A stretch of DNA of 45,640 bases from positions 1 through 45,640 of the forward strand of contig DAHR01000017.1 of the NCBI GenBank assembly GCA_002498525.1, in the 5' to 3' direction. This DNA comes from Euryarchaeota archaeon UBA58 (GTDB taxonomy: Archaea; Thermoplasmatota; Poseidoniia; Poseidoniales; Thalassarchaeaceae). A program made the translations under genes and the position numbers. Positions within the stretch are counted from its first letter, which is position 1; each line of letters begins with the position of its first letter. The notes under the pieces are model-generated. The model ran no database searches. It was not told where the DNA came from and was given only the letters and a program-made list of their open reading frames with translations. Below are positions 34,479 through 43,357 of this stretch, piece after piece.

Positions 34479-35507
34479 ATGCTCGAACAATGGCAATCGA
34501 TGACCGGCATGGCTGCGATGTTCATCGGTACCATCGCAATCGGTCTCTTCATCCAACCTCTCTACGATGTGCCTGAAGCCCGCGCATTCGGTGAGGAAGG
34601 GACGACGAAAAGCGGCTTCATCCTCTTCGAACTGGTCATGATAGGCATCTTCACATTCCTCATAATCTGGCTCGCGCGCAAGGGATTCGGTACGCTGATC
34701 AAGGGCTTCGTGATGCTCGCATTATGGTTCAGCCTGTTCTACGCTGTTCAGCCATTCACACTGTTGATTCTGTGGCTTGCTGGGCTTGCGAGTGCGAATT
34801 CGGTGGGCCTCAGTACGCTGATCATCTCAACCGGTGCGATGTACGTTCTGCATAAGCATCCTGAATGGTGGGTGGTCAATTCTGTCGGTATCATGGTCGG
34901 TGCAGGAGTCATCGTGATGATTGGAATATCCTTCGTTCCAACCCTAGTGATCATGTTCATGATACTCGCCGCCGTCTACGACTACTGGGCTGTTCACAAG
35001 AGCAAGCATATGCTCGAGCTGGCGGACACGATGATCGGTCTCAAGCTGCCCGTCCTGCTCGTCTCTCCGAAAGAGAAGGGTTACTCCTTCTTGCAGCAAG
35101 AGGGTGATATCATGCGAGAGGCTGCAGGGATGCCACCACCTCCTGCTGGCGTGATGGATGCCGAATTCCCGAGTGGGAAGAAGAAGGGGCGCGATGCTCT
35201 GTTCATGGGACTCGGCGATGTCATTTTCCCAGGCATGCTGGTCATCTCCGCAGTCTCCTTCCTACCGGAGTGGGGACCCGAAGTCTGGAGCGTCTTCGGC
35301 AACTTCCATCTCGCACAGCTGGTCGTCGCCGTAGGCACTCTCATCGGTGGTCTGGCTGGTTATGTGGTGCTGATGGGATTCGTCGCTCAAGGCAAACCAC
35401 AACCGGGCTTGCCGCTGCTCAATGGCGGGGCAATTCTGGGTTACTTGATCAGTGGAATCTATGCCTTCGGCTTCTCCGAACTGTTCCAGAGTATCACATT
35501 CCTATGA
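34479..35507 (+). CDS. Presenilin/SPP-family intramembrane aspartyl protease
   Basis: A polytopic protease of 342 residues with about nine hydrophobic spans. The two catalytic aspartates are D168 in VYDYW and D247 in the diagnostic GLGD (244-247). The C-terminal QPGLPLLN (308-315) matches the PAL-type motif. Archaeal homologues cleave membrane helices in vitro; natural substrates are unknown. A loop of about 65 residues separates the two active spans. The start is uncertain: the frame is open to 34398 and ATG 34479 fits the first span best. Confidence 0.87.
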   Translation: MLEQWQSMTGMAAMFIGTIAIGLFIQPLYDVPEARAFGEEGTTKSGFILFELVMIGIFTFLIIWLARKGFGTLIKGFVMLALWFSLFYAVQPFTLLILWLAGLASANSVGLSTLIISTGAMYVLHKHPEWWVVNSVGIMVGAGVIVMIGISFVPTLVIMFMILAAVYDYWAVHKSKHMLELADTMIGLKLPVLLVSPKEKGYSFLQQEGDIMREAAGMPPPPAGVMDAEFPSGKKKGRDALFMGLGDVIFPGMLVISAVSFLPEWGPEVWSVFGNFHLAQLVVAVGTLIGGLAGYVVLMGFVAQGKPQPGLPLLNGGAILGYLISGIYAFGFSELFQSITFL

Positions 35508-35562
35508 CGGAATTCTCCCGATTCATTGAAGGACGACTGTCGAGCCCTGAGGGCTGATTGAG

Positions 35563-36840
35563 ATGCTGGACATCGCCATGTTTCGTGAACACGCGGACAT
35601 CATCCGTGCGGACCATGACAAGCGCAATCTGCCGCACGACAACATCGATGCGGTGATTCGCCTCGATGAGGAATGGCGTCAGGCGCGCTATGATTCCGAC
35701 CAATTGCGCAAGGTGCGCAACGAAGCTGCGCGCGGGATTGCAGGGGCCAAGAAATCGGGTGACACGGCGGCGGCTGATTCGATTATGGCCGAAGTCAAGA
35801 CCATCGGCGCGCAGATCGATGCTCTGACCGAGAGGGCCGATGCCTGTTTGGCCGAACGCGACGCTCTGCGAATGCGCGTACCGAACATTCTGCACGAGTC
35901 GGTCCCAGTAGGCGAAGATGACCAGAAGAACACCCTGCACAGCCTGCACGGGGAGAAGGTCGAACTCGACTTTGAACCGCGAACTCACAACGACTTGGTC
36001 GAGGCAAATGGCTGGGTCGACCTCGGCCGAGGCGCCAAGGTCGCAGGCTCGCGCTTCTACTTCCTCATGGGCGACCTCGCGCGCCTCGAAATGGCCCTCC
36101 AGCAATACACTGCGAACTTCCTCGTCGAGCGTGGTTACACGCTCGTCCAACCGCCACTGATGATGAATCGAGAGGCCTATGAGGGCGTTACTGATCTGGC
36201 CGACTTCGAGACCGTCATGTACGGCGTCGAACCCGACAAATTCTACCTCATCGCGACCAGTGAGCACCCCCTGACAGCGATGAGGATGGACGAAATAATC
36301 GAGCCGGCAGAACTGCCGGTGAAACAAGTTGGAATCTCGCAATGTTTCCGCAGGGAGGTGGGCGCGCATGGCCTGTCCGACAGAGGAATCTGGCGAGTTC
36401 ACCAGTTCACGAAGATTGAGCAGATCATCATTTGCAAGCCTGAAGATTCTTGGCAGCACCATGAAGAATTGTTCGAAAACGCACTCGAACTCTGGGACAG
36501 TCTTGGCCTGCATTACCGGGTCGTCAACATTTGCACCGGCGATATGGGGAGTATCGCTGCGAAGAAATACGATTTAGAGGCGTGGTTGCCTGGAGTTAGC
36601 GAATACAAAGAGGTCGTCTCCTGCTCTAATTGCACCGATTATCAAGCGAATCGGCTGCGAATGAGGTATCGAACTACTGATGGAAATGCGGCTGTTCACA
36701 CGCTGAATTCGACCGCTGTTGCAACCAGCCGGGCGCTCGTCGCGATTATCGAGCAGAACCAGCTCGAAGATGGTCGAGTGAGAGTTCCTGAGGTTTTGCA
36801 GGCTTACATGGGTGGGCAGGAAGTTCTCCAATCTCTCTGA
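35563..36840 (+). CDS. serS: Seryl-tRNA synthetase
   Basis: Charges tRNA-Ser. The 425 residues begin with the long coiled-coil arm (about 30-105) that grips the tRNA long arm. The class II core has motif 2 as CFRREVG, followed by RGIWRVHQFTKIEQ, and motif 3 as TLNSTAVATSRALVAIIEQNQ-type near 385-405. This is the standard (bacterial/eukaryotic and common archaeal) SerRS, not the rare methanogen type. It is 55 bases after the presenilin gene on the same strand. Confidence 0.95.
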   Translation: MLDIAMFREHADIIRADHDKRNLPHDNIDAVIRLDEEWRQARYDSDQLRKVRNEAARGIAGAKKSGDTAAADSIMAEVKTIGAQIDALTERADACLAERDALRMRVPNILHESVPVGEDDQKNTLHSLHGEKVELDFEPRTHNDLVEANGWVDLGRGAKVAGSRFYFLMGDLARLEMALQQYTANFLVERGYTLVQPPLMMNREAYEGVTDLADFETVMYGVEPDKFYLIATSEHPLTAMRMDEIIEPAELPVKQVGISQCFRREVGAHGLSDRGIWRVHQFTKIEQIIICKPEDSWQHHEELFENALELWDSLGLHYRVVNICTGDMGSIAAKKYDLEAWLPGVSEYKEVVSCSNCTDYQANRLRMRYRTTDGNAAVHTLNSTAVATSRALVAIIEQNQLEDGRVRVPEVLQAYMGGQEVLQSL

Positions 36841-36911
36841 AATCATCTCCGGCCTTTGTGACAGGCGAGGGGTGGTTCATACGACATACCTTCACAAAGA
36901 GACGCCGATTT

Positions 36912-36928
36912 CGACCACATGGTGGTCG
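36912..36928. promoter_or_regulatory. Palindrome upstream of YdeP-type gene
   Basis: CGACCACATGGTGGTCG is a perfect 7-3-7 inverted repeat, 40 bases upstream of the oxidoreductase ATG, in the 128-base gap after serS. A strong GGGAGGAG precedes the ATG separately. The palindrome could be an operator for the downstream gene. Confidence 0.42.
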
Positions 36929-36968
36929 CTGTGTCTGTAGCCTACTTCTCTGATGGGAGGAGATTCTG

Positions 36969-39242
36969 ATGGGCAAAAGAGCAACTCGGGCTACTCCGCT
37001 AAAAACTGCGGAGAGGCTAAAGGTCGGCAAGCCCAAACAGGTCGCTGCCGGAATAACTGGGGTTTCCAAGTCGTTCTCCATCGGATTAAGCGAGGCTGGT
37101 CTGGGCCGAACCTGGGGTGCGATGCGGACTGTCAACAAGTTCGATGGATTCGATTGCCCCGGTTGCGCTTGGCCCGACCCCGATGGACATCGGAGTGGCT
37201 TCGAATTCTGCGAGAATGGCGCCAAGGCATTCGCGACCGAGGCGACGAAGAAGCGAGTCACGGCAGACTTTTTTGCAGAACATTCTGTGACCTCACTCTC
37301 ACAACAACCGGATATGTGGCTCGACAAACAGGGTCGACTGACAGAGCCTATGGTTCTTCGAGATGGCTCTGAGCACTACGAGTCCATCTCTTGGCAGGAT
37401 GCTTTTGGGATGATCGCTGATTCTGTAAATAACCTCGATTCCGCGCACGAGGCTGTGCTCTACACGAGCGGTCGAACCTCCAACGAGGCTGCTTTTCTTT
37501 GGGGCACTCTGGCTCGCCAAATCGGCACCAACAATCTTCCAGACTGCTCCAACATGTGCCACGAATCAAGCGGTTACGGACTCACCCCCGTCATTGGTAT
37601 CGGTAAAGGGACCGTACGCCTTTCTTGCTTCGATGAGGCTGACCTGATTCTGGTCATCGGCCAGAACCCTGGCACAAATCATCCACGCATGCTGACTGCC
37701 CTTGCCAGTTGCCGGCGCAATGGTGGCTCTGTCGTCAGCATCAACCCGCTCGAAGAGACCGGAATGCGCCGCTTCAAACATCCTCAAGAGATTCTGAGCA
37801 TGATCGGCTCGGGCACGAAGATTGCCGACGACCATTTTCCTGTGAGGATCAATGGCGATGCTGCGCTGTTGAAAGGAGTCATGAAAGTCGTTCTCAAATC
37901 TGGCAAACTCGACCGAGATTTCATCGATGAGCACACGATAGGCTTCGAGGCATTCAGAACGGCGATAGAAGCGTCCGACTGGGACGAAATCATCGCTGGT
38001 TCTGGAATTGGCCGAGAGCGGATCGATAAATTGGGCAAGGCGGTCGCTGAATCCAAGAAACTCATCATCTGTTGGGCCATGGGATTGACCCAACACAAGA
38101 ACTCCGTCTCGGTAATCCAGGAGATTGCGAATCTGCTGCTCATGGGAGGTCATTTCGGGCGGCCCGGCGCAGGTGCTTGTCCCGTCAGAGGTCATTCGAA
38201 TGTGCAGGGTGACAGGACGGTTGGCATCCAACACAACCCGAGTGAAGGCTTCATTTCGCGACTCGGCCAAGCGACCGGAATCGATAGCCCACGAGAGGGT
38301 GGTTACGACTCGGTCGAAGCGGTTCGCGCAATGCTCGGAGGCAAAGTTCGGTTGTTCATGGGAATGGGTGGAAATCTCGTCTCAGCGATGTCAGACACAG
38401 AACAGGTCGCGATAGGAATGCGCAATGTCGACCTGAGCGTTCAGGTCTCAACCAAAATGAATCGCTCGCATCTCGTCACTGGCAAAGAGGCTCTCATCCT
38501 GCCCTGCCTCGGCAGAACGGAGGTGGACCGACAAGCCTCAGGTGAGCAATTCGTCACGGTCGAAAACAGCATGGGAATCGTCCACATGAGCAGAGGTTCG
38601 CTCACGCCGGCGAGCGAGCAATTGTTCGCCGAGCCAGCTATCGTCGCTGGCATCGGCACCGCCTGCTTCGGCTCCGAGCCGTTCGACTGGGCCGAGATGG
38701 CGAAAAACTACGATTCGATTCGAGAGGTCATCGAGCAGGTGATTCCAGAGTTTGATGATTATAATTCACGCGTTCGCGAAGATGGAGGCTTCTATCTGCC
38801 CAACGGACCCCACGATGGACCGACTTGGGACACCCCCTCTGGCAAGGCGCAGTTCACCGTTCACGAGTTGCCAAACGCCGTCGCGAAGGAGGGTCAGTTC
38901 ACCATGATGACAGTTCGCAGCCACGACCAATACAACACGACGATCTACGGCATGGACGACCGCTACAGGGGCATTTATGGCGCTCGCAGAGTTGTGATGA
39001 TGAACCCCCTCGATATGGCCGATTTAGGCATTGAGGCCGGTGACGAAGTGGACTTGACCAGTCATTTCGAAGAGCGACAGATTCACGCTGCGGCTTGGAA
39101 GGTGGTATCCTATGAAATCCCGAGAGGGAATCTCTGCACATACTTCCCAGAAGCCAATGTGCTGGTGCCATTGGACAGCGTTGCAGATGGCAGCAATACT
39201 CCGACTTCGAAGTCGATTGCGGTCACGGTCAGCATGCCTTGA
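36969..39242 (+). CDS. FdhF/YdeP-family molybdopterin oxidoreductase
   Basis: A 757-residue molybdenum/tungsten-bis-MGD enzyme of the YdeP branch, whose substrate is unknown (formate activity is unproven for this branch). C63 and C66 in FDCPGCAWPDP and C81 remain of the N-terminal iron-sulfur site; a fourth Cys is not obvious. C197 in SNMCHESSGYG occupies the metal-ligand position held by Sec/Cys in formate dehydrogenases. GPGAGACPVRGHSNVQGDRT-type motifs and a C-terminal MopB domain (RSHDQYNTTIYG) follow. No partner subunit or cofactor gene is adjacent. Confidence 0.87.
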   Translation: MGKRATRATPLKTAERLKVGKPKQVAAGITGVSKSFSIGLSEAGLGRTWGAMRTVNKFDGFDCPGCAWPDPDGHRSGFEFCENGAKAFATEATKKRVTADFFAEHSVTSLSQQPDMWLDKQGRLTEPMVLRDGSEHYESISWQDAFGMIADSVNNLDSAHEAVLYTSGRTSNEAAFLWGTLARQIGTNNLPDCSNMCHESSGYGLTPVIGIGKGTVRLSCFDEADLILVIGQNPGTNHPRMLTALASCRRNGGSVVSINPLEETGMRRFKHPQEILSMIGSGTKIADDHFPVRINGDAALLKGVMKVVLKSGKLDRDFIDEHTIGFEAFRTAIEASDWDEIIAGSGIGRERIDKLGKAVAESKKLIICWAMGLTQHKNSVSVIQEIANLLLMGGHFGRPGAGACPVRGHSNVQGDRTVGIQHNPSEGFISRLGQATGIDSPREGGYDSVEAVRAMLGGKVRLFMGMGGNLVSAMSDTEQVAIGMRNVDLSVQVSTKMNRSHLVTGKEALILPCLGRTEVDRQASGEQFVTVENSMGIVHMSRGSLTPASEQLFAEPAIVAGIGTACFGSEPFDWAEMAKNYDSIREVIEQVIPEFDDYNSRVREDGGFYLPNGPHDGPTWDTPSGKAQFTVHELPNAVAKEGQFTMMTVRSHDQYNTTIYGMDDRYRGIYGARRVVMMNPLDMADLGIEAGDEVDLTSHFEERQIHAAAWKVVSYEIPRGNLCTYFPEANVLVPLDSVADGSNTPTSKSIAVTVSMP

Positions 39243-39247
39243 ACGAC

Positions 39248-39832
39248 TCAGGCTGGATTCGTTTGTTTCTCTGATCTGACCCATCGCCGGACCATCAGGA
39301 AGATGATTACAATCGCGAAGATTCCGGCGAGGAGCGGTGCGAGCAACGCGACGATTGTGAGAGCGACGCTGGCGATATTCTCAGCCGTTGCGACGATCGG
39401 GTTTGCAGTTCCCAAGGTCAGGGACGTCGACAAACCACGTGTTGCTACGGTGGCTGTTTGAATCACCCCAGCAACGCCACCGCCGGCGATTATCGCAATA
39501 GTCCACTGAACAATCGGATCACTCCCCGTCAGCACGATTGCGGTCATCGAAACTCCTGCAATGACGGCAGCGGGACTGGCGATGGTATCGAGCAGATTGT
39601 CGACCCATGGAATGTAGAAGGCTGCGAACTCGACGACCGTCGCCACCCCTAGGAGAATAACAGCGATGTTCGTATCGAAGTATTCGAACGAGGTCCCCGT
39701 GAGGTCGATTTCGATGAAATCGGCTCTGACAGCCAATGATAGCAGGAATGGTGGCAGGAATACACGGAAACCCGAGGCTGCCGCAAGACTGATTCCCATC
39801 ATCGCAGCGAGTATGATATCGGCTTCATTCAT
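39248..39832 (-). CDS. DUF4126 membrane protein
   Basis: A 194-residue, five- to six-span protein matching DUF4126. The family hallmark near the N-terminus, LAAASGFRVFLPPFLLSLA, is clear. ATG 39832 is chosen at MNEADII; a longer frame upstream is not protein-like. Function is unknown. The gene is tail to tail with the molybdoenzyme (five bases apart) and head to head with the MAPEG gene. Confidence 0.78.
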   Translation of the reverse strand: MNEADIILAAMMGISLAAASGFRVFLPPFLLSLAVRADFIEIDLTGTSFEYFDTNIAVILLGVATVVEFAAFYIPWVDNLLDTIASPAAVIAGVSMTAIVLTGSDPIVQWTIAIIAGGGVAGVIQTATVATRGLSTSLTLGTANPIVATAENIASVALTIVALLAPLLAGIFAIVIIFLMVRRWVRSEKQTNPA

Positions 39833-39925
39833 GGTTCTCGGAACACGCCGTCCGTCTTGAATCCAAGCCCGGCACGATTCGGCAGCAAGCGGTGGTCTGA
39901 TAGTCTCGTGCAGCGACGCTACGAT

Positions 39926-40345
39926 ATGGATTTGGAGTTGATGCTGATTCCGATGTTCGGCATGGTCTGTCTGACGTTCGCCGTCGGTGTGACGATGAGG
40001 TTGCGTCGTGAAAAAGCGGTAAAGGAGGGATTTGATTGGCGGTATTACAAGACATTCGAGGGTGGTCCTCCACCTCGATTCTCGCTTCAAGCAGACCAGC
40101 ATTTCAGCAATATGTTCGAGGTGCCGATGCTGTTCTACGCCGCCTGCATAACAGCGATGGTGCTCGATTCTGTCGACCAGATCAGCCTCGCCCTCGCATT
40201 ACTCTATCTCATCGGACGTCTCGTCCACGCCCGAATCGCACTGACCCACAACCGATTGCAGATTCGCGCCCGCGTCTATGTTGCCAGCGGACTCATCCTC
40301 TTCGCCCTCTGGGCTTGGATCTTCATGGCCGCGCTACTGATCTGA
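39926..40345 (+). CDS. MAPEG-family membrane protein
   Basis: A 139-residue protein with four spans in the MAPEG pattern. The conserved part is the region after the first loop (RFSLQADQHFSNMFEVPMLFYA), where NxFE(x)P is diagnostic, and the RLVHARIALTHNR loop. The family includes glutathione transferases and leukotriene synthase in eukaryotes; prokaryotic members are mostly uncharacterised. ATG 39926 is chosen at the first hydrophobic span. It converges with the biotin carrier gene across a dispersed repeat. Confidence 0.85.
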   Translation: MDLELMLIPMFGMVCLTFAVGVTMRLRREKAVKEGFDWRYYKTFEGGPPPRFSLQADQHFSNMFEVPMLFYAACITAMVLDSVDQISLALALLYLIGRLVHARIALTHNRLQIRARVYVASGLILFALWAWIFMAALLI

Positions 40346-40346
40346 A

Positions 40347-40377
40347 CCTCTGTGCCTCTGTGTCCTTTGCGGTTTGG
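40347..40377 (+). repeat. GTG-rich dispersed repeat copy
   Basis: CCTCTGTGCCTCTGTGTCC followed by TTTGCGGTTTGG fills the 32-base convergent gap between MAPEG and the biotin carrier gene and touches the carrier's stop codon. Confidence 0.72.
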
Positions 40378-40878
40378 TTAATCGCCGAGTTTGACCAAAG
40401 TCGCACCCATATCGACACGGTCTCCAGCGGCGAAATTCACAGCGAGCACTTCGCCTGCTTTCGGCGCCAGAATTCGATGCTCCATCTTCATCGCTTCCAT
40501 CACCAGCAGCGTCTGACCCTCACGAACTCGCTGACCTTCCTTGACTAATACTTCGAGAATCGTTCCGGGCATCAATGCACTCAAACCACCCTCGTCAGCA
40601 TCAGCACTTGCACTGCCGGGCTGGTGCCCATGGAGGACATGAATTCTCCCGTTCATGTGAATCCACCATGAGTCGCCCACGCGCGCGGCGTGGGCGAAGC
40701 GGGCTGACCCGTCAACCTCGACAAGCAGTCGGCCAGCCTGTTCATCACGTCTGATGCTGATATTCGGGATGGGCTGTTCGTTGCCGTCACTTTGCAGGTC
40801 CGTGAGGGTTAGAGTACCATCGGTATCTCTCAATTTCACGCTGTATCGCGGGCTCGAATCTGCAATGCTCCACTCCAT
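40378..40878 (-). CDS. Biotin carboxyl carrier subunit (with BT-like domain)
   Basis: Carries carboxybiotin between the carboxylase and transferase subunits. In 166 residues the first 85 form a beta-rich region like the BT linker domain of 3-methylcrotonyl-CoA carboxylase. A short Ala/Gly/Asp linker follows, then a biotinyl domain with MPGTILEVLVKEGQRV and the biotin lysine K131 in VMEAMKME. It is in the same frame as the upstream biotin carboxylase, separated by a TGA and three codons. GAGGTGAT overlapping that stop precedes ATG 40878. The size and split match archaeal acyl-CoA carboxylases. Confidence 0.9.
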   Translation of the reverse strand: MEWSIADSSPRYSVKLRDTDGTLTLTDLQSDGNEQPIPNISIRRDEQAGRLLVEVDGSARFAHAARVGDSWWIHMNGRIHVLHGHQPGSASADADEGGLSALMPGTILEVLVKEGQRVREGQTLLVMEAMKMEHRILAPKAGEVLAVNFAAGDRVDMGATLVKLGD

Positions 40879-40887
40879 CTCATCACC

Positions 40888-42444
40888 TCAGGGAAACGAC
40901 CTCGACAGGGTTCGGAAGGGGTCGCCGGCATGGCCGGTATACTCGTCGAAAGTGCTTGTTTGGGCACCGCCTGTGGCGGCGCGGTCGAGCCCGAATCGAC
41001 TTGCTGCGGCTGCGATTGCAACCAGAATGCTAGGGTCGGGCTCGGTTTGGCTGAAGTCGGAGGGGGAGGTTGAATCGAGGTAGTCGGTGGTTATGCCACC
41101 GCTGGTGAAAATGGGGTTGATGGCCATTTGTCGCAAGAAGCCGATGTTGGTGGTGACACCCAGTGCGATGAAGTCCGAAAGGGCATTGTGGAGGCGTCGC
41201 GCGGCGGCTTGTCGAGTCGGCGCGTGGACTACGAGTTTGGCTAACATCGGGTCGAACTCGACGGTTACATCATCGCCCTCTCTAACGCCTGTATCAACCC
41301 TGATGCCCGGTCCTTGCGGGGCCCTCCAGATGGCGAGTTTGCCAATTGCTGGGAGGAAGCCTTTCGATGGATCTTCGGCGTAGATTCGGGCTTCCATGGC
41401 ATGGCCTGTGATGCCGATGTCGGATTGGGTGAAGCCAAGAGGGAGTCCTGCGGCGACCTCGAATTGCTTCTGGACGATGTCGACGCCGGTGATCATCTCA
41501 GTGACTGGATGTTCGACTTGCAGTCGAGTATTCATCTCAAGGAAGTAGAACTCTCCGCGGCTCGAGAGAAGGAATTCAACCGTGCCAGCGCCCTCGTAAT
41601 CGACTGCTTGAGCCGCTTGCACTGCAGCTTGACCCATTGCTTGGCGGAGGCTCGGGGTGACTGCTGGAGAGGGGGCTTCCTCGATGACTTTCTGGTGACG
41701 GCGCTGGAGTGAACAATCTCGCTCGTTGAGATGGACGCAAGCGCCGTATTTGTCGGCGATGAGTTGGATTTCGACGTGACGAGCGCCTGTCAAGAGGCGT
41801 TCGACATAGACAGTGCCATCACCGAAAGCAGCGGCGGCTTCGCGCGCTGCCGCTTCGTATTCGGTGCGCAGCATCTTGGGTTCGTGGACGGCGCGCATTC
41901 CCTTGCCGCCGCCGCCCGCTCTGGCTTTGATGAGAAGTGGATAGCCGACACGGGCGGCTGCAGCCGCCAGAACCCCGAGATGGTCGGGATTCTCGTCAAT
42001 TGCGATCTCTTCTCCAGGGATTACTGGGACTCCGGAATCTATCATGCAGCGGCGGGCCGATATCTTGTCTCCCATCGTCTCGATAGCGCCCGATGGTGGT
42101 CCAATCCAGAGCAAGCCCGCCGATTGCACGGCTTGTGCGAAATCGGCTCGCTCCGAGAGGAATCCGAATCCCGGGTGAATCGCCTGTGCGCCAGTCGAGC
42201 GCGCTGCCTCAATGATGGCATCAGCATTGAGATAGGTCTGAGCGAGAGTATCGCCGGGCAGATGAACGGCTTCATCAGCGGTCTCGACATGCAGGGAGCC
42301 GGCATCAGAATCAGAGTAGACTGCGATTCCACGAAGCCCAGATTCACGAGCGGCTTTGAGAACTCGAACCGCGATTTCACCGCGATTCGCAACCAATACA
42401 GAATCGAATGGTCGAGGCGCGCCGACCATCCATTCAGGAATCAT
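40888..42444 (-). CDS. Biotin carboxylase subunit of acyl-CoA (methylcrotonyl-CoA) carboxylase
   Basis: Carboxylates biotin with ATP and bicarbonate. The 518 residues contain the N-terminal domain starting SVLVANRGEIAVRV, the ATP-grasp glycine loop KARAGGGGKGMR, the EMNTRLQVEHPVTE catalytic segment and the C-terminal biotin-carboxylase domain. The last 65 or so residues resemble the start of the BT domain, whose rest is in the next gene. ATG 42444 lies 30 bases after the hydratase stop. Genes on both sides assign it to leucine catabolism. Confidence 0.93.
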   Translation of the reverse strand: MIPEWMVGAPRPFDSVLVANRGEIAVRVLKAARESGLRGIAVYSDSDAGSLHVETADEAVHLPGDTLAQTYLNADAIIEAARSTGAQAIHPGFGFLSERADFAQAVQSAGLLWIGPPSGAIETMGDKISARRCMIDSGVPVIPGEEIAIDENPDHLGVLAAAAARVGYPLLIKARAGGGGKGMRAVHEPKMLRTEYEAAAREAAAAFGDGTVYVERLLTGARHVEIQLIADKYGACVHLNERDCSLQRRHQKVIEEAPSPAVTPSLRQAMGQAAVQAAQAVDYEGAGTVEFLLSSRGEFYFLEMNTRLQVEHPVTEMITGVDIVQKQFEVAAGLPLGFTQSDIGITGHAMEARIYAEDPSKGFLPAIGKLAIWRAPQGPGIRVDTGVREGDDVTVEFDPMLAKLVVHAPTRQAAARRLHNALSDFIALGVTTNIGFLRQMAINPIFTSGGITTDYLDSTSPSDFSQTEPDPSILVAIAAAASRFGLDRAATGGAQTSTFDEYTGHAGDPFRTLSRSFP

Positions 42445-42474
42445 GGTGCAGCCTCGCTTTGCATTCCGCCGACC

Positions 42475-43347
42475 TCATTCTGCATCCGGTGACCAATCTG
42501 GAGGTCGGCGCTCAAGGAAGGCCGAGAGCCCTTCTTGACCCTCTCTTGAACCGCGCATCTTACTCGTCTTATCCAATGTCCAGAGACGGAGTTCCTCATC
42601 GCTTGCCATCCAGCGATCGAAGGCAAGAGCCAATCGCTTGGACTCTGCAACGGCCATCGGGCCAGTCCGCAGCACCTCATCCGTGAGCCGAGTTATCGCA
42701 TCATCAAAGCCTAGAGGCGAATCGACCAATTCGTTGATCCAGCCAATTCGCAAGCCCTCCTCAGCACTAACTCGGCTGGCCAGCGCCGACAGACGACGGA
42801 ATTGAGCGCTGCCAATCTTGCGATAGACATAGGGTCCGATCACAGCTGGCAGAATTCCGAGATTTCCCTCAGACAGAGCGATCCTCGTGCGAGGCTCACC
42901 AAGCACGTGGTCAACGCAGGCAACAAGGCCCGCTCCACCGCCCAGAGCCACTCCCTGAACGCAGCCGATGGTGAAGCATGGATGAGCCCAGAGGCTGTTG
43001 AAAAGTAGGTCCAAGCGCTCGGAATCCTCACGATTCTCCTCAGCGGAACGGGCACCAGCATCTCGCATCATATTGATGTCAGCACCAGCGCAGAAATGCT
43101 TGCCGTCTCCGCGCAGAATCAACACTCGGAGGAAGGCTGCGCCGTCCTTATCCTTGAGAACCTGAGTATTGCCGACTGAGCGAGCCCGAGTCCATTCGAG
43201 GACTTCGACCATCTCGGAAATCAACTGTGCATTCATCGCATTGAAGACCTCACTTCGCGTCAAAGTCAAGGTTGCGACTGAGCCTTCCAAATCCAGAACG
43301 CACAACCCACATTCAGGTCTTGCATCGCTCATTCTCGCCCTTCCCAT
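42475..43347 (-). CDS. Enoyl-CoA hydratase, probably methylglutaconyl-CoA hydratase
   Basis: A crotonase-fold enzyme of 290 residues. The oxyanion-hole strands are present: KHFCAGADINMM and QGVALGGGAGLVACVDHVLG, with an LSEGNLGILPAVIGPYV helix after. General crotonase motifs do not fix the substrate. Its place between the two methylcrotonyl-CoA carboxylase subunits argues for hydration of 3-methylglutaconyl-CoA to HMG-CoA (LiuC/AUH role). ATG 43347 is chosen because GAGGTG, shared with the mccB stop, lies six bases upstream; ATG 43332 is possible. Confidence 0.85.
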   Translation of the reverse strand: MGRARMSDARPECGLCVLDLEGSVATLTLTRSEVFNAMNAQLISEMVEVLEWTRARSVGNTQVLKDKDGAAFLRVLILRGDGKHFCAGADINMMRDAGARSAEENREDSERLDLLFNSLWAHPCFTIGCVQGVALGGGAGLVACVDHVLGEPRTRIALSEGNLGILPAVIGPYVYRKIGSAQFRRLSALASRVSAEEGLRIGWINELVDSPLGFDDAITRLTDEVLRTGPMAVAESKRLALAFDRWMASDEELRLWTLDKTSKMRGSREGQEGLSAFLERRPPDWSPDAE

Positions 43348-43357
43348 TCCTCTCACC

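Noticed and set aside
40879..40890. Frameshift or nonsense mutation splitting the MCC alpha chain
   Set aside because: Archaeal acyl-CoA carboxylases are normally encoded as separate carboxylase and carrier proteins of these sizes, and a good ribosome-binding site precedes the carrier.
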